DNA of 42,411 nt from Alistipes sp. (GTDB lineage Bacteria > Bacteroidota > Bacteroidia > Bacteroidales > Rikenellaceae): contig JAFYQI010000004.1 of assembly GCA_017547175.1 (NCBI GenBank), positions 1-42,411 on the forward strand, given 5' to 3'. Positions 1-7,090 of the stretch are shown here, in pieces. Positions within the stretch are counted from its first letter, which is position 1; every line of letters begins with the position of its first letter. The position numbers were made by a program, and so were the translations under genes. The notes beneath the pieces were generated by a model. It saw only the letters and a program-made list of their open reading frames with translations. It was not told the DNA's origin and made no database searches.

Positions 1-204
1 AGCTTGGTTTTCTTGATAAAGAAAAGCACATTAAATGAATCTCGTCTCATTTTCTCCTACTTTTAAGTTAAACATTAGTTCGACAAAAGTAGGAATCCGA
101 ACCCGTTTTGATGCTATGCAAAATGTTGTGCTTCAGTGAAAAACACTCTTTCAAGGTGGAGATGTTTGGAACACCCGTTTGCTCCACCTCTTGCTCCACC
201 AAAG

Positions 205-228
205 GCGGTCGTGAACCGCACTTTTTTT
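205..228 (+). terminator. Possible intrinsic terminator, plus strand
   Basis: GCGGT (205-209) pairs with ACCGC (215-219) around a five-base loop, and a run of seven T follows at 222-228. It would end a transcript coming from left of the window. The stem is only five base pairs. Confidence 0.4.
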
Positions 229-240
229 GCGTTTTTGGGG

Positions 241-278
241 AAAATAAAAAATCCCGATTTTCGTTGAAAATCAGGATT
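241..278 (-). terminator. Intrinsic terminator of tRNA-Phe
   Basis: On the minus strand, downstream of the tRNA, AATCC-TGATTTTC and GAAAATC-GGGATT form a long hairpin (250-278) followed by TTTTTTATTTT. Position and orientation fit termination of the single tRNA transcript. Confidence 0.75.
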
Positions 279-304
279 TTACGTTGTTTCGCTTTTCTTT
301 GCTG

Positions 305-377
305 TGGTGCCACCAGGAATCGAACCGGGGACACAAGGATTTTCAGTCCTTTGCTCTACCAACTGAGCTATGGCACC
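305..377 (-). tRNA. tRNA-Phe (anticodon GAA)
   Basis: Read on the minus strand, the 73 bases fold as a full cloverleaf. The acceptor stem is GGTGCCA with TGGCACC and discriminator A. The D arm contains AGCTCAGTTGGTAGAGC, the anticodon loop is CTGAAAA with anticodon GAA, and the T arm contains GGTTCGATTCC. The 3' CCA is not encoded; the bases after the discriminator are CAG. It is a single-gene transcript with its own promoter at 393-424 and terminator at 241-278. Confidence 0.97.
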
Positions 378-392
378 ATCATTTTTGCGTTG

Positions 393-424
393 CAAAGGTA
401 AGCTAAGATTTTAATTCCTGCAAA
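393..424 (-). promoter_or_regulatory. Promoter of tRNA-Phe
   Basis: On the minus strand the -7 element TACCTTTG (393-400) lies 20 bases after TTTG (421-424), the consensus spacing of the Bacteroidetes primary sigma factor promoter. Transcription should begin just upstream of the mature tRNA 5' end at 377. Confidence 0.85.
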
Positions 425-902
425 TTTTGTCGTGAAAAAATGCAAAAAAAACGTAAAATGCCCGCAGATAGCGCTAAAAATGCGCCGATATGACTATCGT
501 ATACCACCTCTCGGAACCTCCGTGCGGTGTTTATTAGCCCCATTTTGGGCGTATGGATAGCGAATATGACCGCAATGGCTGTAGAGGTGCTAAAATGGGT
601 GGAAAACGCGTATAATATACGGTTGCTGATCGCTCTGAAGAACATAGCTCAGGTGCTTTTGTCGTGCGGCGACCTCCCCTTAAATAGTCTGCGTTTTTCC
701 ATAGGGGAGGAATATTGTCTTTGTGCTTGTAATCGTTTTTGGAATAGGGTGACTGTATTCCCCTATGTGGATATTTTTGTAAATTAGCATTCGGTTAAGT
801 TTCTCTTTTTCAATCATATATCCGATGTTTGTCTGGTTGCGAAGATCGAAGTAAATGCCTTTTTATTGCCGAGAAGCGTCGAATTTTGGGTGGGTTTTGC
901 GT
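425..902. other. Gene-free stretch with nested inverted repeats
   Basis: No open frame here has a recognisable domain, a promoter in register or a credible start; the longest are about 80 residues on opposite strands. The notable content is an inverted repeat, CCTCCCCT (673-680) with AGGGGAGG (703-710), followed by a second, ATAGGG (744-749) with CCCTAT (761-766). The arms can also pair across the two repeats. The remainder shows nothing I can name. Confidence 0.5.
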
Positions 903-937
903 GAAAAAACAAAGGGTGTCGCTTGCGCAACACCCTT
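903..937 (-). terminator. Intrinsic terminator of the small RNA
   Basis: AAAGGGTGT (911-919) and ACACCCTTT (929-937) form a 9-bp stem. On the minus strand it is followed by GTTTTTTC (903-910). Confidence 0.85.
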
Positions 938-1077
938 TATTCTGAGGCGAGTCAGCTGGGTTTCGACTCCTCCGGCGAGCACCGCTCGGGATCATCTGAG
1001 TCGTGCTTAGCACAACAACCGGCCGATCTATCCTCTACCAACCTAAAACTACTAACCTAAATGAACCTTAAAACTTC
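903..1077 (-). ncRNA. Candidate structured small RNA, about 175 nt
   Basis: A consensus promoter (1082-1113) and a strong intrinsic terminator (903-937) bracket about 175 bases with no credible reading frame. The interior is more GC-rich than its surroundings. In RNA sense it begins with two copies of TTAGGTTRGTAG, then has a small hairpin GTGC-TAA-GCAC (1003-1013). A CGACTC/GAGTCG stem (998-1003 with 964-969) encloses a second hairpin, CGAGC-GGT-GCTCG (976-988). It lacks the conserved sequences of tmRNA, RNase P and SRP RNA that I know. A 6S-like RNA (the family reported in Bacteroidales as Bacteroidales-1) is possible, but I cannot confirm that from memory of its consensus. Confidence 0.6.
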
Positions 1078-1081
1078 GCTG

Positions 1082-1113
1082 CAAAGGTAATGTGACTTTT
1101 TTAATTATGCAAA
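1082..1113 (-). promoter_or_regulatory. Promoter of the small RNA
   Basis: On the minus strand TACCTTTG (1082-1089) lies 20 bases after TTTG (1110-1113). Both elements and the spacing match the Bacteroidetes consensus, like the tRNA-Phe and rRNA promoters of this window. This suggests strong constitutive expression. Confidence 0.85.
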
Positions 1114-1308
1114 TTTTTTAGGAATAAATTAAATAAATTTAACAATTAAGTAACAAAAGAGGGGTTTTGGGGTGAAAAATAGGGGTAAATATGGGGTATG
1201 GAGGGGTGTTTGAAAGCAGGTGGCTAGCTTGATTCACTGCGTAGTAGGGGAGCTGTTTTTGTTGTTTCGGCACGTCGGTAGTAGGATGGTTGGAACACTT
1301 TTGAAAAC

Positions 1309-1326
1309 ATGCAAACTGATTTGCAT
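1309..1326. promoter_or_regulatory. Palindrome upstream of the hemW promoter
   Basis: ATGCAAA (1309-1315) and TTTGCAT (1320-1326) form a perfect palindrome with a four-base spacer. It lies 13 bases upstream of the hemW -33 element. The position fits a dimeric regulator's operator. A similar ATGCAA/TTGCAT palindrome sits at the lipocalin start (38700-38720). No regulator is identified. Confidence 0.4.
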
Positions 1327-1339
1327 TTGAAATGTGGAA

Positions 1340-1374
1340 TTTGTCGTAAAAAATCAAAAAAAATGTTATCTTTG
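1340..1374 (+). promoter_or_regulatory. hemW promoter
   Basis: TATCTTTG (1367-1374) is a perfect -7 element. TTTG at 1340-1343 is 23 bases upstream, slightly longer than the usual 19-21. The hemW ATG begins only six bases after the -7 element, so the transcript should be leaderless or nearly so. The gap between the small-RNA promoter and this site (1114-1308) shows only a G-rich stretch with no gene. Confidence 0.7.
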
Positions 1375-1380
1375 TAAGCC

Positions 1381-2493
1381 ATGGCCGGAGTATACTTCCA
1401 TATCCCTTTTTGCAAAAAGATTTGCAGCTACTGTGATTTTTACCGCACGGTGCAGCTCAACGAATTGCCCAAGGTGGTGGATGCTATGTGTGATGAGGTC
1501 ATTCGGCGAGCCGATTACCTCGCTGATAAACAGGTGAGAACGATCTATTTTGGAGGCGGGACCCCTTCGTTGCTGACGCATCGTCAGTTAGAACAATTGC
1601 TCGCAGTTGTGCGTGCTAATTTTGATTGTTCGATGGTGGAGGAGTGTACGCTCGAGGCCAATCCCGATGACTTGACGGCTGAGTATCTTGCAGGGCTGCG
1701 TCGGTTGGGAATCAATCGTCTCTCGATCGGTGTTCAATCCTTTGATGATGACTGCTTGCGCCTGATGAATCGTCGCCATACGGCTGAGGAGGCAGTTTCC
1801 GCCGTGAAACGTGCGCAGTGTGCAGGTTTTGAGAATATTACAATTGATCTGATTTTCGGAGTTCCCGGGTTTGGTGCAGCGGTATTGAATCGATCGATCG
1901 ATGTGGCACTCGCACTCGGTGTGCAGCACATATCGGCCTATCTGCTTACCATCGAAGAGAGGACGCGATTTGGACGAATGGTCGAAAAGGGGGAGTTGCA
2001 AGAGGTGTCGGATGAGGTGGCAGAATCGGAGTATCTGCTCATTCACAATCGGTTAGCTGATGCGGGCTGGGAGCATTACGAGGTGTCGAATTATGCGCTC
2101 CCGAATTGTCGTGCGCGACACAACAGCCACTATTGGGATGGGACGCCCTATCTGGGTATTGGCCCCGCAGCGCACTCATACAACGGAACAGCGCGTCAGT
2201 GGAACGTAGCCTCGGTGGCCCATTACTTGCAGGGTGCGCCTCCCGAATGTGAAACGCTGGGTGAGATGGAGTTGGTTGAGGAGTTTTTGATGACTCGTTT
2301 GCGTACGGCTGATGGATTTTCGGTCCAGGAGTTTGCACGTCGATTTGGCGATCGGCGCGTGAAGACGTTGCGATGCGCCGCCATGGGGTGTTTTGACGAG
2401 GGCCTGCTTTGCGAGATGGGTGATCGTTGGTATATTCCTCCCGAAAAATTGCTCCTTTCGGACCGTGTAATAGGCTCGCTATTTGATCTCTAA
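1381..2493 (+). CDS. hemW: HemW, radical SAM heme chaperone
   Basis: The 370-residue product belongs to the HemW (coproporphyrinogen III oxidase-like) radical SAM family, which binds heme and delivers it to target proteins. HemW is often misannotated as HemN. Near the N-terminus the cluster motif is C11-x3-C15-x2-C18 followed by D19-F20. The Phe two positions after the third cysteine is the HemW form, whereas HemN has a fourth cysteine there. The SAM-binding YFGGGTPS motif is at about residues 56-63, and a C-terminal HemN_C-type domain follows. Length matches the family (about 370-380). The start at 1381 gives the standard N-terminus and is the first ATG after the promoter, leaving almost no leader. 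It is monocistronic; the next gene has its own promoter. Confidence 0.92.
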   Translation: MAGVYFHIPFCKKICSYCDFYRTVQLNELPKVVDAMCDEVIRRADYLADKQVRTIYFGGGTPSLLTHRQLEQLLAVVRANFDCSMVEECTLEANPDDLTAEYLAGLRRLGINRLSIGVQSFDDDCLRLMNRRHTAEEAVSAVKRAQCAGFENITIDLIFGVPGFGAAVLNRSIDVALALGVQHISAYLLTIEERTRFGRMVEKGELQEVSDEVAESEYLLIHNRLADAGWEHYEVSNYALPNCRARHNSHYWDGTPYLGIGPAAHSYNGTARQWNVASVAHYLQGAPPECETLGEMELVEEFLMTRLRTADGFSVQEFARRFGDRRVKTLRCAAMGCFDEGLLCEMGDRWYIPPEKLLLSDRVIGSLFDL

Positions 2494-2554
2494 AGCATTT
2501 GAGGAGTGGTGTATGCGAGGTTGGCGGGAATAATTCTTAAATTTTTTGAAAAAG

Positions 2555-2585
2555 TTGCATTATATAAATATAAGTGTTACCTTTG
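2555..2585 (+). promoter_or_regulatory. Promoter of the synthase-phosphorylase gene
   Basis: TACCTTTG (2578-2585) is a consensus -7 element, with TTG (2555-2557) 20 bases upstream. It leaves a leader of roughly 50 bases before the ATG at 2639. Confidence 0.8.
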
Positions 2586-2638
2586 CGGCCGAAAACCGCG
2601 AATAGTTTTATTCGGAAAAACAACAAACTAAACAATAT

Positions 2639-5600
2639 ATGAATAATACGAAGATGACTCCCGACTACCTGTTTGAGGCGAGTTGGGAGGTTTGCAACAA
2701 GGTCGGTGGTATTCACACCGTCATTGCTACGAAAGCCAAGAGCGCACTTCGCAAATTTGGTGATCGCTATGTGCTGATCGGTCCCGATATGCAGCACGAG
2801 GGCGCCAACCCCGAGTTTGAGGAGGATGCAACGCTGTTGCGCGCATGGCGCCAGAGTGTCTACGAGATGGGTATTCGTATCCGCGTAGGTCACTGGAAGA
2901 TTCAGGGCGAGCCGCTGGCTATCCTGATTGACTTTACGTCGCTCTTCCCGAAGAAGGATGAGATTCTGAAGCAGCTTTGGGATCAGTATCACGTTGATTC
3001 GATCTCGGGCCAGTGGGATTATGTAGAGCCGGTGCTCTTTGGTTGGGCTGCCGGTCAGGTGATTGCCTCGTATGTAGATACGTTCTGCACTGCTACGGAG
3101 AAGGTTGCTGCTCACTTCCATGAGTGGATGACTGTTGCCGGTGCGCTCTACCTGCGTTCAAATGCCCCCTACATCGCTACGGTATTCTCGACCCACGCTA
3201 CGGTAATGGGCCGTTGCATCGCTGGTAACCATCTCCCCCTCTACAACGATTTGACGAAGTTCAACGCTGATGATTTGGCTCGTCAGTTCAATGTAATGGC
3301 TAAGCACTCGATCGAGAAGATGGGTGCAGCTCATACGGATGCCTTCTGCACCGTGAGCGACATTACGGCGAATGAGTGCAAGTTCCTGATCGGCCGTGAG
3401 CCGGATTGCGTAACGCCCAACGGCTTCGAGAATGATTTCGTTTGGACGGGTGAGGAGTTTGATCAGAAGCGTAAGAATGCTCGCAAGGCGATGATCGAGG
3501 TGGCTGAGGCCTGCTTGGGTCATAAGTTCGAGAAGGAACCCATGATCGTTGGTACGAGTGGTCGTTACGAGTTCCGCAACAAGGGTCTGGATCTCTTCAT
3601 CGAGTCGCTGAAGCGTCTGGCTATGTCGGATAAGTTGGATCGTGAGGTGCTGGTTTATGTTACCGTGCCGGCTGCCAATACGGGTGCACGTGTTGATCTG
3701 CAGGCCCATCTGCAGGACAAGAAGAATCCGATCGATATGGGCCAGTACAAGTATTCGACCCACCGTTTGGAGTATCTGCAGAACGATCAGATCGTCAATG
3801 CCATCAACGGTTCGATCCTCACGACCGAGCAGTCGAAGGTGAAGGTGATCTTCGTGCCGACCTACCTCAATGCGAACGACGGTATCTTCAATAAGCACTA
3901 CTACGAGTTGCTCGTAGGTATGGATGTGACGGTATTCCCCTCGTACTATGAGCCGTGGGGTTACACGCCGCTGGAGTCGGTGGCCTTCTCGGTACCGACC
4001 ATCACGACGACCCTCGCCGGCTTCGGTATGTGGGTTGACAAGCGTTCGGAGCATGCCGGTGTGGAGGTGATCCGTCGCGATGATTACAACGATATGGAGG
4101 TGACGATGAAGATTGCCGATACCCTGTTGCGCTTCAGCCTGATGGATGAGAAGCAGGTGGAGGCTACTCGCAAGTCGGCACTTGAGATTTCGCATACGGC
4201 CCTTTGGTCGAACCTCTTCCCCTTCTACGAGCAGGCTTATGCCGAGGCTCTGGAGAGCTCGGTGCTGCGCACCAATCGTGCTGTATTGGGTGAGGGTGGT
4301 TCGCGCAACGAGCAGATCAACTTTGTGCGTCAGCAGCTCTTCGCCGAGAAGCCCAATTGGAATCGCATGATGATTGACAAGACCCTGCCGGAGCGTCTGC
4401 ACGCGTTGGAGGAGCTTTCGCGTAACCTCTGGTGGTGCTGGAATGCTGCTGCCCGCGATCTGTTCGAGAGCATCGATCAGAAGTTGTGGGTGGAGAGCTA
4501 TCAGAACCCCATCGCCTTCCTCGATAAGTTGCCGATGGAGCGTCTGAAGCAGCTCGAGCAGGATAAGGAGTTCCTTGCACAGCTCGATGCCGTTTATACC
4601 GAGTTCCGCACTTACATGGAGGAGAAGCCCGCTGAGGGTGCTACGACGATCTCGTATTTCTCGATGGAGTATGGTCTGCACTCATCGCTGAAGATCTACT
4701 CGGGTGGTCTGGGCATCTTGGCCGGTGACTACCTGAAGGAGGCTTCGGACAAGAATGTTCCGATGGCTGCCGTAGGTCTGCTCTACCGCTATGGTTACTT
4801 TACGCAGCGTCTTTCGTCGCAGGGTGCCCAGGAGGCTACCTACGAGGCGCAGAATTTCTATAAGTTGCCCATCTCGCCCGTGCGTGATGCCATGGGTAAC
4901 TGGGTGACGGTTCTGGTGGCCCTGCCGGGTCGTACCTTGTCGGCTCGCGTATGGCTCTGCCAGGTGGGTCGCACGAACCTCTACCTCTTGGATACGGACT
5001 ATGAGGCTAACCTCGAGGAGGATCGTCAGATTACCCACTACCTCTATGGTGGCGACTGGGAGAACCGTCTCAAGCAGGAGATCCTGCTCGGTATCGGTGG
5101 TATCCGCGCCCTGCGCCAGATGGGTATCAAGCACGATGTATATCACTGCAATGAGGGTCACGCCGCCTTTATCGGTATTGAGCGTATCCGCGAGTTGGTA
5201 AACCACAAGCGTCTTTCGTTCTCGGAGGCTCTGGAGGTGATCCGTTCGTCGTCGCTCTTCACGACTCACACCCCTGTACCGGCAGGTCATGATGCCTTCC
5301 CCGAGTCGATGATTCGTCAGTACATGTCGCATTATCCCGACGTGCTGGGTATCACCTGGGAGCAGTACATCAACCTCGGTAAGACCAACCCGAACGATCC
5401 GAACGAGAAGTTCTCGATGTCGGTACTGGCCTGCAACCTCTCGCAGGAGGTGAATGGTGTGTCGTGGTTGCACGGTGAGGTGTCGAAGGAGATCCTGGGT
5501 AACATGTGGCCGGGCTATTTCAAGAATGAGCTCCACATTGGCTACGTTACGAACGGTGTACACTTCCCGACCTGGATTGCCACCTCGTTGCGTCGTCTCT

Positions 5601-6889
5601 ACGCTCGCTACTTCGGTGACGCCTTCTCGGGCCATGTATATGACATTCCGGGCTGGCAGAAGGTAAATCAGATCCCTGATGAGGAGTTGTGGTCGGAGCG
5701 CATGAAGCTTAAGGAGCGTCTGATCAACCACATCCGTCGTCGTTATAGCGATCCGCGTCAGGTACGTCTTGAGTCGCCTCGCCAGATGCTGCAGGTGATC
5801 GAGAGCATTAAGCCTGAGGTGCTGACGATCGGTTTTGCTCGTCGTTTTGCTACCTATAAGCGTGCTCACCTCTTGTTTACGAACTTGGAGCGCCTGAAGG
5901 CTATTGTTAATAATAAGGAGCGCCCCGTACAGTTTATCTTTGCCGGTAAGGCTCACCCGCACGATAAGCCGGGTCAGGATCTGATCAAGCGTATCGTAGA
6001 GGTTTCGGCTATGCCGGAGTTCGTAGGTAAGATTATCTTCCTGCAGAACTACGATATGGAGTTGGCTCGTCGCATGGTACAGGGTGTTGATGTATGGCTC
6101 AATACGCCGACCCGTCCGCTCGAGGCTTCGGGTACGTCGGGTGAGAAGTGTGTAATGAATGGTGTTATGCAGTTCTCGGTACTCGATGGTTGGTGGGTTG
6201 AGGGCTACAAGGAGGGCGCCGGTTGGATGCTTCCGATGGAGCGTACCTTCACCGACCAGCGCTTCCAGGATGAGCTGGATGCCGAGATGATCTACAACAC
6301 GATTGAGGATCAGATCGCACCGAAATATTACAACCGTTCGGAGGATGGTATTCCGCACGAGTGGGTTGCTTCGGTGAAGAGCTGTGTGGCCGATATCGCT
6401 TCGAACTTCACGACGAACCGTATGCTGATCGACTATGAGGATCGCTTCTACAATAAGTTGGCTGACCGCAAGCGTGAGATTGTAGCCAATGGCTATCAGC
6501 TGGCCCGCGAGATTGCAGCTTGGAAGCGTAAGGTTTCGGCAGCTTGGGATGCTGTGCGTGTTGTTAATACGGAGCGTGTACGCATCGACCAGGAGGCTGT
6601 ATTCGTAGGCGAGAAGTACCACTTTGAGGTAACGCTCGATGTACAGAATCTGCAGCCCGAGGATATTGGTGTTGAGATGGTCGTTGCTCAGCAGATCGTT
6701 GGCCGTGAGTCGGTTGATGTGAAGCGCACGATCGCCCTTGAGCGTACGAAGGTGGATGGTCAGCTGGTAACGTATGCCCTGGACTTCATGCCCGATGAGG
6801 CCGGTACGTTCGACTATGCACTGCGTATTTTCCCGCAGAACAAGCACCTGCCGCACCGCATGGACTTCGCCCTTGTTAAGTGGGCCTAA
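2639..6889 (+). CDS. Glycogen synthase (GT3) fused to alpha-glucan phosphorylase (GT35)
   Basis: This 1416-residue cytoplasmic protein joins two opposing glycogen enzymes. Residues 1 to about 560 are a GT3 glycogen synthase of the eukaryotic GYS type. KVGGIHTV (21-28) is the nucleotide-sugar-binding loop, and YEPWGYTPLES carries the catalytic E438-x7-E446 pair. From about residue 583 (LPERLHALEELSRNLWWCW) the protein is an alpha-glucan phosphorylase of the short bacterial/archaeal type with its DUF3417 N-terminal region. The pyridoxal-phosphate lysine is K1170 in EASGTSGEK, followed by MNGV and FSVLDGWW. Both active sites look intact, so elongation and phosphorolysis of glycogen could both occur on one chain. 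The codon use is strongly biased, suggesting high expression. It stands alone between its promoter and a terminator at 6899-6922, directly upstream of the other glycogen enzymes. Confidence 0.92.
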   Translation: MNNTKMTPDYLFEASWEVCNKVGGIHTVIATKAKSALRKFGDRYVLIGPDMQHEGANPEFEEDATLLRAWRQSVYEMGIRIRVGHWKIQGEPLAILIDFTSLFPKKDEILKQLWDQYHVDSISGQWDYVEPVLFGWAAGQVIASYVDTFCTATEKVAAHFHEWMTVAGALYLRSNAPYIATVFSTHATVMGRCIAGNHLPLYNDLTKFNADDLARQFNVMAKHSIEKMGAAHTDAFCTVSDITANECKFLIGREPDCVTPNGFENDFVWTGEEFDQKRKNARKAMIEVAEACLGHKFEKEPMIVGTSGRYEFRNKGLDLFIESLKRLAMSDKLDREVLVYVTVPAANTGARVDLQAHLQDKKNPIDMGQYKYSTHRLEYLQNDQIVNAINGSILTTEQSKVKVIFVPTYLNANDGIFNKHYYELLVGMDVTVFPSYYEPWGYTPLESVAFSVPTITTTLAGFGMWVDKRSEHAGVEVIRRDDYNDMEVTMKIADTLLRFSLMDEKQVEATRKSALEISHTALWSNLFPFYEQAYAEALESSVLRTNRAVLGEGGSRNEQINFVRQQLFAEKPNWNRMMIDKTLPERLHALEELSRNLWWCWNAAARDLFESIDQKLWVESYQNPIAFLDKLPMERLKQLEQDKEFLAQLDAVYTEFRTYMEEKPAEGATTISYFSMEYGLHSSLKIYSGGLGILAGDYLKEASDKNVPMAAVGLLYRYGYFTQRLSSQGAQEATYEAQNFYKLPISPVRDAMGNWVTVLVALPGRTLSARVWLCQVGRTNLYLLDTDYEANLEEDRQITHYLYGGDWENRLKQEILLGIGGIRALRQMGIKHDVYHCNEGHAAFIGIERIRELVNHKRLSFSEALEVIRSSSLFTTHTPVPAGHDAFPESMIRQYMSHYPDVLGITWEQYINLGKTNPNDPNEKFSMSVLACNLSQEVNGVSWLHGEVSKEILGNMWPGYFKNELHIGYVTNGVHFPTWIATSLRRLYARYFGDAFSGHVYDIPGWQKVNQIPDEELWSERMKLKERLINHIRRRYSDPRQVRLESPRQMLQVIESIKPEVLTIGFARRFATYKRAHLLFTNLERLKAIVNNKERPVQFIFAGKAHPHDKPGQDLIKRIVEVSAMPEFVGKIIFLQNYDMELARRMVQGVDVWLNTPTRPLEASGTSGEKCVMNGVMQFSVLDGWWVEGYKEGAGWMLPMERTFTDQRFQDELDAEMIYNTIEDQIAPKYYNRSEDGIPHEWVASVKSCVADIASNFTTNRMLIDYEDRFYNKLADRKREIVANGYQLAREIAAWKRKVSAAWDAVRVVNTERVRIDQEAVFVGEKYHFEVTLDVQNLQPEDIGVEMVVAQQIVGRESVDVKRTIALERTKVDGQLVTYALDFMPDEAGTFDYALRIFPQNKHLPHRMDFALVKWA

Positions 6890-6898
6890 TGTTGTCAC

Positions 6899-6922
6899 AA
6901 AAAGGGTCAACTGCCCCTTTTT
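6899..6922 (+). terminator. Intrinsic terminator after the fusion gene
   Basis: AAAAAGGG (6899-6906) pairs with CCCTTTTT (6915-6922), leaving an eight-base loop and a T-run in the 3' arm. It begins nine bases after the stop codon. Confidence 0.75.
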
Positions 6923-6937
6923 GATTATAATCCTTGA

Positions 6938-6976
6938 CCCCTTCTTTTGTCCTTATCAACAGGATGAAAGAGGGGG
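6938..6976 (+). promoter_or_regulatory. Second long hairpin between glycogen genes
   Basis: CCCC-TTCTTTT-GTCC and GGAT-GAAAGA-GGGG form an imperfect stem of about 14 base pairs around a seven- to nine-base loop. There is no T-run after it. It could back up the terminator at 6899-6922 or protect the 3' end of read-through RNA. Confidence 0.4.
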
Positions 6977-7056
6977 TAAGGTACATTATTCAAAACTTTT
7001 TTTGCCCAAAATGAGATATTTTTCGCATTTTCGACACAACGTAGCGAAATTTTTAA

Positions 7057-7064
7057 TATCTTTA
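7057..7064 (+). promoter_or_regulatory. -7 element of the debranching enzyme operon
   Basis: TATCTTTA at 7057-7064 differs from the TAnnTTTG consensus only in the last base. No clear -33 TTTG is present. An ATG at 7064 falls on the end of this element, which argues for translation starting at 7091 instead. Confidence 0.5.
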
Positions 7065-7090
7065 TGGGTACGAACAGAATTCTATACGAT

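Larger units (their letters stand above)
1..304. other. Gene-free stretch left of tRNA-Phe
   Basis: I see no convincing coding region here. Short open frames on both strands have no recognisable domain, and one simply reads through the tRNA. The stretch holds a short hairpin with a T-run on the plus strand (205-228) and the tRNA-Phe terminator on the minus strand (241-278). The hexamer TCCACC occurs twice (183-188 and 195-200) with its complement GGTGGA at 156-161, so a local fold is possible. Confidence 0.5.

Noticed and set aside
68..401. Short overlapping frames on both strands around the tRNA-Phe
   Set aside because: They read through the tRNA gene and its terminator, and show no protein domain.
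527..787. An 86-codon plus-strand frame in the left gene-free region
   Set aside because: No promoter, no recognisable domain, and unusual composition. It also covers the nested inverted repeats.
4682..6910. A 742-codon open frame antisense to the synthase-phosphorylase gene, with another of 507 codons at 3158-4681
   Set aside because: The real gene on the plus strand has full, intact enzyme domains. The antisense frames have no domain, and arise because strongly biased codon use leaves few stop triplets in the complementary frame.
7064..7090. An upstream ATG for the debranching enzyme
   Set aside because: It overlaps the TATCTTTA -7 element and would lie before the transcription start. ATG 7091 gives the family-typical N-terminus.
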